From Deferribacteres bacterium (GTDB lineage Bacteria > Zhuqueibacterota > Zhuqueibacteria > Zhuqueibacterales > Geothermadaptataceae): 64,000 nt of DNA. The stretch is from positions 372,001 to 436,000 of the forward strand of contig JACKDF010000005.1 in the NCBI GenBank assembly GCA_020633655.1. Reading direction: 5' to 3'. Below the pieces are notes generated by a model that ran no database searches, was not told the DNA's origin, and saw only the letters and a program-made list of their open reading frames with translations. The first letter of the stretch is position 1; every line of letters starts with the position of its first letter. The translations under genes and the position numbers were made by a program. Positions 36,201 through 43,726 of the stretch are shown here, one piece after another.

Positions 36201-36464
36201 TTGGCTTTGTACGTTGGCAAACGCGTGCGCACTCTCGGCTGGTTTGTCACCGGCAAACTGGCGCGCACCAAAAAGGAAGAACCGATGGAGTTTATCAGTT
36301 TTGAGGACACCACCGCCATTTACGAAACCACGTTTTTCCCGCAGGCCTACGAAAAATACTGCCACCTGCTCAGCCACAGCCAGCCGTACATTTTAACCGG
36401 AAAAGTCGAAGAAGATTTCGGTGCCGTCGCGCTGACGGTGGAGGGGGTGGAGAAGATGGAGTGA
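33216..36464 (+). CDS. dnaE2: Error-prone-type DNA polymerase III alpha subunit (DnaE2/ImuC-like)
   Basis: The product (1082 aa) is a C-family polymerase. It has an N-terminal PHP domain (HLHIHSNYSF, residues 6-15), the palm with CGRGSAAASLVSYLLG and the catalytic PPDIDIDFAWDERDDV, a helix-hairpin-helix region and an OB domain (TLGWFVTGKLARTK). Length and the PPDID[VI]DF form fit DnaE2 better than replicative DnaE1. With divergent imuB this is a mutasome pair for translesion synthesis. Residues about 118-155, inside the PHP domain, are a low-complexity Ser/Arg/Lys-rich insert encoded by a repeated palindrome. Base composition is visibly GC-richer than the flanks. Confidence 0.85.
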   Translation: MQSFIHLHIHSNYSFCRGGNTQEEICTRLKDHGHSIFAFTEIDGLHGMVWAQQAARKAGLRCIVGAELRTKNNGRVVLLVKDVQGYRNLSQLISQKRAIDLEGTTANSNSSPAASGLENFDSSPKASRHENFNPSPKASRRGQHIERSAGRFRSSIQDEEQATGLAKATPENDYRHFMLHTVQQFRSGLVILSDSHVLLQNLRQHSRDDLYVLCIPGPQRHAMLRLARQMALPPVASNDVYFVDAEDYHTHKILRAIDCNTALSRIPHNELARRDAWLKSPQQMADAFPDCPQALANTVRIAESCQFQPENPGAIFPRVALPEGKSDIQHLRELCEKKIPWRYKQKTPEITKRLEKELAIIGEKGFAAYFLVSRDIVQHATRTCGRGSAAASLVSYLLGITHVDPIGYNLYFERFLHRERMDPPDIDIDFAWDERDDVLDYIFDHYGESHTAMIANHVCFKGRAALREIAKCYGLPDAEIGRISKKLSGYSVHNISKTIETHPVFRGLQLDEPWPEIIQLAERINGFPRNISVHCGGVVITPQPIADYIPVEKAPKGVQIVQVEKDQAEELGLVKLDILGNRSLAVIRDAVAAVKRNTGRDIDFNEVKPELDPATQELIKTGDTIGVFYVESPAMRQLQRKAKTGDFEHLVIHSSLIRPAANAFNREYLRRLHGGDWQPLHPSVEEILKETYGIMCYQEDVSRVAIALAGFTESQGDGLRKVFNKKNNAERVAQYQHDFYTGALDNGVAPETITKIWNMILSFSGYSFCKPHSASYAMVSFKSAWLRAHYPAEFIAAVLTNQGGYYSAFAYISEAKRMGIEIQPLDINHSAKEYTGVGKKLRIGFMQVKGLNENALSALLQERQENGLYGSFDDFMQRTQTLPAMAEILVKAGAFDKLETMERRPQLLWRIAREKAALARPKPQAMQASLFDEIADTGPSLHESRNKPQPPSLLSFDLKTILSQEIETLGFLVSRHPLTFYKHRAEARKVVPAKDLALYVGKRVRTLGWFVTGKLARTKKEEPMEFISFEDTTAIYETTFFPQAYEKYCHLLSHSQPYILTGKVEEDFGAVALTVEGVEKME
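33567..33680. repeat. Protein-coding palindromic repeat inside dnaE2
   Basis: Two tandem 36-bp units start at 33567 and 33603 (GAAAACTT[TC]-[GA]AT[TC]-CTAGTCCGAAGG...). The second runs into an imperfect 65-bp palindrome at 33616-33680: left arm CTAGTCCGAAGGCGTCCCGC, right arm GCGGGACGCTTTCGCTCTAG, with 17 of 21 pairs matching. The length is a multiple of three and the reading frame stays open, adding segments such as SSPKASRHENFN and SAGRFRSS. Related palindromes lie at 33038-33105 and about 497-556, outside genes. Confidence 0.8.
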
Positions 36465-37002
36465 AAGTGTAATGGAAATAGATTTTGCAAAACAGGGGGC
36501 TGAGTCAAAACATGAATTTAGTACATAAATATACAATGTAATGTATATGCATGTTTTAACGTTTAAAAACAGGCGGAGCGAAGCAATCGCCAGTCAATTC
36601 CCCTTCTGGAAGGGGTGGGCCCGCAAGGGCTCGGGGTAGGTTAGGTTCGAGCGTAATAAGTGATGCAAAGGAGCGAATTCTACGCCGAACCCACCCCCTT
36701 CGACGAGCTCAGGACACCGCCTGATCACGAAAAAATGCTTCGCTTTTTTCACTGATCTGTCCCTCCCAGGAGTGGATTTTTAAAACAGGTTTTCGTACAT
36801 ACAAAGAACTGAGTAAATATTCAAGCAATTCATGTTTTGACACAGCCCCAACTTTTATTGCCCGAATTCACCGAAACGGAAGGTAACAGGATAGTCGAAG
36901 GCCGACAAGAAAAAACGTTCTGTGCAGGCGCGTATGCTGGTGTTGTGTAAGAGGGGGAGAAAAACGTGCTCTTACCAGATTAGGCGTTAATTATTGATTA
37001 AT
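36465..37002. other. Intergenic region with a MITE-like element
   Basis: The 538-bp gap between dnaE2 and the serine hydrolase gene (convergent) is mostly occupied by the element at 36496-36849. The remaining 36850-37002 shows no gene and no clear terminator. Confidence 0.6.
36496..36849. mobile_element. MITE-like element with 23-bp terminal inverted repeats
   Basis: GGGGCTGAGTCAAAACATG... at 36496-36518 and its inverse at 36827-36849 (...CATGTTTTGACACAGCCCC) match at 22 of 23 positions. The 354-bp interior has no transposase frame. It contains a CCCCTTCTGGAAGGGG hairpin near 36599 and a CTTCGACGAGCTCAGG arm of another repeat near 36699. The same terminal motif bounds the inner element at 471-601. 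It is probably a non-autonomous element mobilised by an unlinked transposase. Confidence 0.72.
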
Positions 37003-39228
37003 TTATTTCAATAAAATTAATTTTTTCATACCAACAAAGTTATCAGCTGTGAGTCGGTAATAATACACACCACTGGCCATATTGCTGGCATCCCATTCAT
37101 ATTTGTGATTTCCTGGTGTCTGTATCTCTGAAACTAAAGTCGCCACTTTCTGTCCAGTGATGCTGTAAATGGAAAGCGTTATATCACTGGCAACTGGCAA
37201 TTGATAGCTAATCACTGTTTTGGGATTAAAAGGATTGGGATAATTTTGGTGAAGCATATATTTTGAGGGGATTGCTTTTGTATTTCCTTCTGCAACTTCC
37301 GTTTCTAAATTTATCCCAATAGAAAAAGTGTCACTCCAAAAAGAATATCCATCACTACTTATTGAAATATTGAATTGTATCTCTCGTTCTTCACTACAGG
37401 TCTTTTGAATTTTAATCGTATAATAACTATCGCATGTTACAATATTTCCTGGATTAAGGTCTGCGAAAGTGGATTTAGATTTTACCGCGTTTACTAAGAC
37501 ACAGCTATCCAATGACGATATTTCTGCTGATATATTTTTTGCAATAGCCTCAAGCCCGTCGTTTTTTAATCTCAAGTTCAATCTTATTATATCTCCTGGA
37601 TTGGGAATAGTGTCATTTGAAATAATATCATAGCTATCAAAACTAACAGGACCAATGGTTGTAAAGTAGTTTATTTTTTCCTGGATGTACTGGTAGTTCG
37701 AATCTACATCTAAGGTGCTAACACTTACTGAAAAATCATCTTCCCGGTTTATTGGTAGAAAGACGCCGCCAAAAATCATGTCTCCAGCGAGACTGTCACC
37801 ATGCAGACCATCGTCATAAAGCGCAATAGAGTCCTGATAAGTTGCGTCGGTATTTTCAATTTTCGAAAAGGCCATTATGGAGTGATTTGCTGGATTATGA
37901 ATATGTGCAGATATTTTAACAGAATCCTGGTTTGGTGTCACATAGTAAGTATTGAGCATTACCTTGTCAGCGTGAATTTTGTCATGAGGATATTGGTAGT
38001 AATTCAGGATGGTTTTAAACATTTCTTCTAAAATAAAAGTAGGTCGATCATAATTATTTCCGCAATTAATCAAAAGTGTCATACTAATATCCTTCTTTTG
38101 AAAATACGCGAATTGCGAACGTGAACCACTAGTACTTCCACCATGACACCAGAGTGTTTCCCCTAGACAAATCCATTTTATAGTCCCCATTCCATAGCCT
38201 ATAAAATTTCGATCAAGAATATTAATGGGTACTAGCGTACGCATTGAATTTAGCGCATTGTCAGATAAGATTTTCCCGCTATACAAAGCACCGATCCAAC
38301 GGGCCATATCTTCTGCTGTTGATACGATTGCGCCAGCAGTCCAAGCAGAGCTTCGTGCTGCCGTGCTTGACCAAACAGATTGATCAATATACTCGCCATT
38401 CGTGTACACATACCATCCATGTGCCAATTTTCCTGCCAAGCTCTCCTCGATTCCCATGTACGTGTGTGTTAGATTTAAAGGGTTTAAAAGCCTTTGTCGC
38501 AATGGCGCAGCAAAAGTCGCTTCTCCAGTTGCCTGCCGGATAATTAATCCTGCTAAAATATAACCCGTGTTCGAATAACTCCAGGATGTGCCGGGGGGAA
38601 AATTAGGCGACAAAACATAATTTAATGTATATTGAGGTGACCAATATCGACTGGTGTCCGCAATAATTGATTTCATACATCTTGGATTCTCATTTAAAAA
38701 ATCATTTAATCCAGCCGTATGATTAAGCAATTGACGGATGGTAATCGTGCTATCAACATTATTATAATTTGGCAGCCATTTGTGTAGTTCATCATCAAGT
38801 GATAAAACACCATCTTCCTCTAACTGCAAAATAATAGTTGAAACGAATGTCTTTGTGTTGCTATCGATCCAAAATAATGTCTCCGGCTTAATACTATCTC
38901 CTATTGCCGGGTCGGACACCCCGTATACACCCTTCCAGGTACCCTTCTCCGGCATAATTATACAGGCTGAGGCACCGATCAAATAATATTTGGCCATCAA
39001 AGAATCAAGGGCATATTGGAATCGCTCTGCCAACACAGGATCAAAATCGCTAGAGTAACTGCTTTTGCCCCAATCATTTTCATGTTTCACATAATCCGGA
39101 GAGTTAATTGCGTTTTGTGTCTTTTTCAGTTTAAATGAATCATTTCGAAATTCAAATTGGCCAAATACTGGTGAGAGAAATAGACCAAACAGTGAAGGAA
39201 ATAAGAATAATTTAAATAAACGATTCAT
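37003..39228 (-). CDS. Secreted class C beta-lactamase-like serine hydrolase with T9SS-type sorting domain
   Basis: The product (741 aa) has a signal peptide (cleavage near FGQ, residue ~24). A serine beta-lactamase/DD-peptidase domain follows: Ser123-x-x-Lys126 in IDSNTKTF, Tyr-x-Asn in WSYSNTGY and HGG in LWCHGGSTSG. Residues about 420-640 are Ig-like beta domains. The C-terminus is a Por/T9SS type A sorting domain (QNYPNPFNP ... GVYYYRLTAD ... KKLILLK). It is probably a surface or extracellular esterase or peptidase. GGGAGG precedes the ATG. Confidence 0.85.
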   Translation of the reverse strand: MNRLFKLFLFPSLFGLFLSPVFGQFEFRNDSFKLKKTQNAINSPDYVKHENDWGKSSYSSDFDPVLAERFQYALDSLMAKYYLIGASACIIMPEKGTWKGVYGVSDPAIGDSIKPETLFWIDSNTKTFVSTIILQLEEDGVLSLDDELHKWLPNYNNVDSTITIRQLLNHTAGLNDFLNENPRCMKSIIADTSRYWSPQYTLNYVLSPNFPPGTSWSYSNTGYILAGLIIRQATGEATFAAPLRQRLLNPLNLTHTYMGIEESLAGKLAHGWYVYTNGEYIDQSVWSSTAARSSAWTAGAIVSTAEDMARWIGALYSGKILSDNALNSMRTLVPINILDRNFIGYGMGTIKWICLGETLWCHGGSTSGSRSQFAYFQKKDISMTLLINCGNNYDRPTFILEEMFKTILNYYQYPHDKIHADKVMLNTYYVTPNQDSVKISAHIHNPANHSIMAFSKIENTDATYQDSIALYDDGLHGDSLAGDMIFGGVFLPINREDDFSVSVSTLDVDSNYQYIQEKINYFTTIGPVSFDSYDIISNDTIPNPGDIIRLNLRLKNDGLEAIAKNISAEISSLDSCVLVNAVKSKSTFADLNPGNIVTCDSYYTIKIQKTCSEEREIQFNISISSDGYSFWSDTFSIGINLETEVAEGNTKAIPSKYMLHQNYPNPFNPKTVISYQLPVASDITLSIYSITGQKVATLVSEIQTPGNHKYEWDASNMASGVYYYRLTADNFVGMKKLILLK

Positions 39229-39421
39229 TAATTTATCCTCCCAAAATTTGTTTAAAACTTTGCTATGAAGCGATAACTTTAAGTCGTTCTTTAAATCGTA
39301 TACCGAAAAAGAAGATGATGCTTTTTTCTAGAATCACAGTATGATCTGTTCGAAATTTACTGCAATCCTGCAGGTCAGGTACAGCAATGTTTATCTGGTT
39401 TTAGTTTTAGTTATATTGATG

Positions 39422-40711
39422 TTATCGCAATAGGAGCATCTTTTTCGTCGAAATAAAATCTCCTGCTTGAATTTGGTAGAAATATATTCCTCCAGAAAAA
39501 TTATTCGCTTCAAATAGAACAACATGTTCACCAGTGGGTTGTTTTTCATTAACTAGTGTTAAAATTTTTTCACCAAGAATATTGTGGATCGATAGTTCAA
39601 CATGGCTTTCCTTTGATAACACATAACTAATCGTTGTTGTCGGATTAAAAGGATTGGGGAAATTTTGATTTAGCTTGTAGGAAGTGGGAACTTGATTATT
39701 ATCAGATTCATCTACTGCAGAGGGTTGATAAAAGGGAAATGCCCCGAGATCAGCAATAGTCCCGTCGTCATCTAATGGGCTACTCGGATCACCGGCATCG
39801 ATACAGGGCGAACCAGATTGTAGCCGAAAATCACCCTTGTCCGGGTCAACAAACAATGGATCAACTGAAATATCACCTACTTTAATTACAAGACGGTTGT
39901 AATTGTCAGGCGTATTGTTCCAAACATTATTGTAGTAAAAGTACCCATAGCTCGTCGAAGTAACAATGACTCCATACTCAAGATTATTAGCAATTATATT
40001 ATTCCGCCAAATCGGGCGTCCACCACTAAAAACACCCACACCTCCACCATGTGGGGCATCATTGTCGACAATTGTATTGTTCGTTATAATTGGTTCGCAT
40101 TTGCCCCAAATACTGATACCACCGCCAGGAGCGTACCATCCAGGTGCGCCCTCACCGACTTTATTTCGCCAGATTACATTGTATCTGATAATTGGATTAG
40201 AGCCATCTGACGTAATCTCAATTCCACCACCCTCACCATTATGTGTTGTTGTTTCCGAAGCAGTATTGTCTTTAATGATATTGTGTTCAATAATCGGTGA
40301 TGATCCCATGGAACAAATAATTCCACCGCCTAATCTGGTACCGGCGTCATTATAATAACCTGAACCATGGGTAATTGTAAAGCCGCTGAGAACAGCCGTA
40401 CTATCTTCTCCATTTCTAAACGTAACAACACTCTGCTGTATATCATTAAGTGGCCAACTTCCATCTATGATAGTTGAATTCGCTCCTGCACTGCTTATGA
40501 CGCAGATATTCTTCCCATTGTAATTGATATTTTCAAAGTAGGTTCCTGGCAGAACTAAAACCGTATCTCCAGGTATAGAGCTATCGATTGCTGCCTGAAT
40601 CGACTCGAAATTGCCTGTACCATTGATATCAACCACGATTACATTTGCAATGGCAAGCTGTAGAGGGAGTGTACAAAGAAAAAAACACGTTACTTTGAGT
40701 AATGTTTTCAT
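39422..40711 (-). CDS. Secreted parallel beta-helix protein with T9SS-type sorting domain
   Basis: The product (429 aa) has a signal peptide (residues 1-22). A right-handed parallel beta-helix follows: the opening GNFESIQAAIDSSIPGDTVLVLPGTY is the typical pectate-lyase-like start, then repeated P-I-I-x-x-N-x-I turns. The C-terminus is again a sorting domain (QNFPNPFNP ... GIYFYQIQAGD). Such proteins bind or cleave polysaccharides, but no catalytic residues could be assigned. AAGGAG precedes the ATG. It lies about 190 bp upstream of the serine hydrolase on the same strand. Confidence 0.8.
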   Translation of the reverse strand: MKTLLKVTCFFLCTLPLQLAIANVIVVDINGTGNFESIQAAIDSSIPGDTVLVLPGTYFENINYNGKNICVISSAGANSTIIDGSWPLNDIQQSVVTFRNGEDSTAVLSGFTITHGSGYYNDAGTRLGGGIICSMGSSPIIEHNIIKDNTASETTTHNGEGGGIEITSDGSNPIIRYNVIWRNKVGEGAPGWYAPGGGISIWGKCEPIITNNTIVDNDAPHGGGVGVFSGGRPIWRNNIIANNLEYGVIVTSTSYGYFYYNNVWNNTPDNYNRLVIKVGDISVDPLFVDPDKGDFRLQSGSPCIDAGDPSSPLDDDGTIADLGAFPFYQPSAVDESDNNQVPTSYKLNQNFPNPFNPTTTISYVLSKESHVELSIHNILGEKILTLVNEKQPTGEHVVLFEANNFSGGIYFYQIQAGDFISTKKMLLLR

Positions 40712-41418
40712 GACGTTTCTCCTTCTTTAAATTGGGTATCTAGTTCTTCAACATTTACAGCTAAGACGAATATTCGTGTTGTTGATGCTCGATGCACTCT
40801 AAATACTGCAGCTTTTGTACTTGATCTGCTTGCAAAATGTATCATTTCAGGAATGTGAAAATTCTTGTTGCAAATAGAATTAAAATGCAAAGCTTATTAT
40901 GAGCGATATAATACAAGGGAAAATGATACAAGAATCTAATTATGATGAAAAATTTGTTCTTCAAGAATTGCAAAAGAATTGCATGAGTGGAGAGTTTTAT
41001 GAGAAGGAAGAATCCGGTTTCACACTACTTAAAGTATTTTCAGATTCGGATTAAAAGGAAATAATGAGATTTTCGTATCAGATAGAGAAAAGTATCATAC
41101 AAATCAAGAGTTGTCAGCTCTTCTCATGCTTCTTACTATTTAATTGAAACAATACCCATGTCTGACATGAAATACGCAGTCTTTACAATAATAATTATTA
41201 TCATAAATGCAAGTAAAATAATTAGAATAGAAAATTAGTCTTGATTTTAAAAATGAAAGAATTTTGTGATTAATTTCAAGATCAATTACATATGCTAAAA
41301 TTAAAATATTAAACATAAAAACATCATTGACTGGAATAGAATCCGAATTTTTTGCATTTCATAAATTACATTGTAATCAAAAATAAAAAATACTGAATTT
41401 GTTCGGGAGAATAACGAT
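40712..41418. other. AT-rich intergenic region
   Basis: These 707 bp between divergent genes are AT-rich. Apart from a doubtful 51-codon frame (40899-41054) I see no gene, RNA or clear inverted repeat. A GGGAG ribosome binding site is present just before the redoxin start. Confidence 0.5.
40899..41054 (+). CDS. Doubtful small ORF (51 aa)
   Basis: An ATG-to-TAA frame gives a charged 51-residue peptide (begins MSDIIQGKMIQES, ends LLKVFSDSD) with codon use not unlike a real gene. There is no good ribosome binding site and no recognised family. It is listed only because it stands alone in a long empty region. Confidence 0.2.
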   Translation: MSDIIQGKMIQESNYDEKFVLQELQKNCMSGEFYEKEESGFTLLKVFSDSD

Positions 41419-42027
41419 ATGAAATTCCGTGCATTGGTTTCCTTATTATTTATCTCAAGTATGACAGTGTTGTTGTACGCAGGACCGGATGTAGGCATCG
41501 CCAAACCGGCTCCGGATTTTACTCTCAAAAATCTCGATGGCAAAGAAGTCCGGCTCTCCGATTTCAAGGGGAAGTTTGTGGTACTCGAATGGAGCAGTTT
41601 TGACTGTCCGTTTGTTGGTAAGCATTACCGAAGCGGCAACATGCAGGCATTGCAGAAAAAGTACACGGAAAAAGGCGTGGTGTGGTTGGCAATCAATTCC
41701 TCAGGCAAGGGCAAGGCCGGCTCTTATCCCGTCGATGTTCTGAAAGAAAAATTTGCCCGTAACAATTTCCATGCGCTGCATTATCTCCTCGATGAAGATG
41801 GAAAAGTTGGCAAACTCTACGGTGCCAAAGTCACACCGCATATGTTCGTCATCAATCCCGAAGGTAAATTGATTTATATGGGCGCCATCGACAGCATCCG
41901 TTCGGCAAACGTCGCTGATGTGAAGAAAGCAAAAAATTACGTCGCTGCTGCATTGGACGAAGCGATGGCCGGAAAACCTGTTTCCGAGCCGGTTACACAA
42001 CAATACGGTTGCGGGATTAAGTATTAG
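41419..42027 (+). CDS. Secreted AhpC/TSA-type redoxin
   Basis: The product (202 aa) has a signal peptide (residues 1-21) and a thioredoxin-like redoxin domain: APDFTLKNLDGKEVRLSDFKGK, then the single-cysteine active site SFDCPFVGKHY, and VTPHMFVINPEGKLIYMGAID. The CPF form, without the second Cys of CxxC, together with a C-terminal YGCGIKY, is characteristic of a periplasmic 'thioredoxin family' group. The two Cys (active site and C-terminal) may pair. Role in redox homeostasis inferred. GGGAG precedes the ATG. Confidence 0.8.
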   Translation: MKFRALVSLLFISSMTVLLYAGPDVGIAKPAPDFTLKNLDGKEVRLSDFKGKFVVLEWSSFDCPFVGKHYRSGNMQALQKKYTEKGVVWLAINSSGKGKAGSYPVDVLKEKFARNNFHALHYLLDEDGKVGKLYGAKVTPHMFVINPEGKLIYMGAIDSIRSANVADVKKAKNYVAAALDEAMAGKPVSEPVTQQYGCGIKY

Positions 42028-42207
42028 ATTCGGTTGATATGTCGTGTGCTGAATTAACCTGCTTTTCTTCAAAAATACGAAGAGCAGGCTGCCAATTTCC
42101 CCGGCCAATTACAAATAACAGGCAACGTGTGATTTAAGCAGCTCAAATCCAATCCCGGGATTGGATTAATGGATTCCTGAATTTGAAGAAGACAAGTTTA
42201 AACGGAC

Positions 42208-42282
42208 GTTGAGCTTGCCTGTCATGAGGACGGTCGAAGTACTCGATTGAATTTAGTCCGGCTTCGGCAGGCTCAGTTTCCG
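42208..42282. repeat. TTGAGCTTG(C/T)C palindromic repeat
   Basis: GTTGAGCTTGCCTG (42208-42221) and CGGCTTCGGCAGGCTCAG (42259-42276) are imperfect inverted arms about 37 bp apart. A related pair lies at 25249-25309. It sits in the 283-bp gap between the convergent redoxin and AGE-family genes, which contains no other feature apart from an imperfect CCTGCTTTTCTTC/GAAGAGCAGG hairpin at about 42058-42090. Confidence 0.5.
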
Positions 42283-42310
42283 TGTCTTTTTACATGATTT
42301 GTTCACTTCT

Positions 42311-43495
42311 TTACACTTCTATTAAGTTCCTGCACACGAGTAACATTCTCGGAATATGAAAAGGCCCTTTCCAGAGGTTGCCTTTAATCGTGTTTGAGAG
42401 CCGGCCATCGCGGTGAAAATAGCCGAACCATTCGCCGTATTCGTTATCCGGGAACAGGTCGAAAGTGTAGTCGTGAATCTGTTTATGGCGCTCCAGGTAG
42501 GTAAAATCCCCGGTAATTTTATACGAGTACAACGCTGCGACGATGGCTTCACACTGTGGCCACCAGAATTTCATATCGTGCCAATATTCGGTAACCGGTA
42601 AATTTTTAGCATCCCGGAACTGGATGATGCCGCCGTATTCCTTATCCCAGCCCCATTCCCAGGACCAATCGAAAATTTTGCGCCCGAGTTGTTTGATCTT
42701 TTCATCGCTTCGATACATCCCCTCGCGCATGATAAACCAGGACGTTTCGATGGCATGTCCCGGATTGATTAACCGGCCATCAAAAGTATCGATAAACTCA
42801 CCATTTGGGCCCACAGTTTCCAGTACGGCTTTGTATTCTTTTTTCATAAAATCATTTTCGATTTCGCTGATGGCATTGAGAATGGTTTGATCGATTAACG
42901 GATCGACTACCACTTCGCGAAGAATCTGGCACATCACCAAATTGATCATTAATACGCCATGGCCTTTCATCTGTCGAGTTGCAGAAATAATCTTTTCCGG
43001 AAGCAGTCCCGGTGATTGCAGATATTTTAAAATGAGTCTGAAAAGATGCAATGCTTTCTCGGTGTACTCGGGCTTTCCCGCTGCTTTCGCATACGCCGCG
43101 TAGGCCATGCACGTGAAGGATTCGGTAAAAAGATACCTTCTTTTTCGCAGCGGTTGGCCTTCGCGTGTGACGATAAAAAACATACGGCCGTCCCGGTCAA
43201 AGCCATATTTTTCAATGAAATCGATTCCGTGTTTGGCCAGTTTGAGCCATTCTTCTTTTTGTTCAACTTCTGTGTACAGTGTGGAAAGGAGCCAGACAAA
43301 TCGTGCATGAATCCACATGGCTTTATCGGTATCCAGTACCGAGCCATCCTGGTCGAGGGAGAATAGAAATCCACCTTTTTCTTTATCAACGGAATGCTTT
43401 AGCCAAAATGGGATGATGTCGTTGAGTAGATGATTTTCATAAAAAGCTGAAGTTGATTTCAAATAGTCTTGTGCATTGGAGTTGGATAAGTTCAT
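42311..43495 (-). CDS. N-acylglucosamine 2-epimerase (AGE) family protein
   Basis: The product (394 aa) has the AGE (alpha/alpha)6-barrel. Diagnostic stretches are WIHARFVWLLSTLY, FIDTFDGRLINPGHAIETSWF and KFWWPQCEAIVAAL, which supply conserved Arg, His and Trp of the active site. In this gene neighbourhood it probably interconverts N-acetylmannosamine and N-acetylglucosamine, but AGE relatives also act on free mannose or cellobiose. ATG at 43495 is preceded by GGGA; a TTG five codons upstream is less likely. Last gene of the putative nan operon. Confidence 0.83.
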   Translation of the reverse strand: MNLSNSNAQDYLKSTSAFYENHLLNDIIPFWLKHSVDKEKGGFLFSLDQDGSVLDTDKAMWIHARFVWLLSTLYTEVEQKEEWLKLAKHGIDFIEKYGFDRDGRMFFIVTREGQPLRKRRYLFTESFTCMAYAAYAKAAGKPEYTEKALHLFRLILKYLQSPGLLPEKIISATRQMKGHGVLMINLVMCQILREVVVDPLIDQTILNAISEIENDFMKKEYKAVLETVGPNGEFIDTFDGRLINPGHAIETSWFIMREGMYRSDEKIKQLGRKIFDWSWEWGWDKEYGGIIQFRDAKNLPVTEYWHDMKFWWPQCEAIVAALYSYKITGDFTYLERHKQIHDYTFDLFPDNEYGEWFGYFHRDGRLSNTIKGNLWKGPFHIPRMLLVCRNLIEV

Positions 43496-43560
43496 ATGAT
43501 TTTTTCCCAAGATTAAGGCATATTGTAAAAGTTTTACAAATTCGTCAACGTCTACAAGTC

Positions 43561-43596
43561 ATGCCGGATTCGATGCTTTTTATCGAATTCCGGCAT
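43561..43596. repeat. Strong hairpin between the symporter and epimerase genes
   Basis: ATGCCGGATTCGAT (43561-43574) pairs with ATCGAATTCCGGCAT (43582-43596) with one bulged base and a 7-base loop. No T-run follows on either strand, so it may be a repeat or an mRNA-stabilising hairpin inside the operon. Confidence 0.6.
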
Positions 43597-43726
43597 CTCT
43601 CGATTCGAAGCAAATACAGAAAGATTCCGGTACACCAAAAACAGGCAACCGAGCTGAAAGCCGGCGAAGCAAAATGATTACTACTTGCGGACATAATGTC
43701 TACTAATTACTGTGAACTTGTTACCG

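Noticed and set aside
40708..40890. 60-codon minus-strand frame upstream of the beta-helix gene
   Set aside because: It covers the ribosome binding site region of the next gene and its product resembles no known family.
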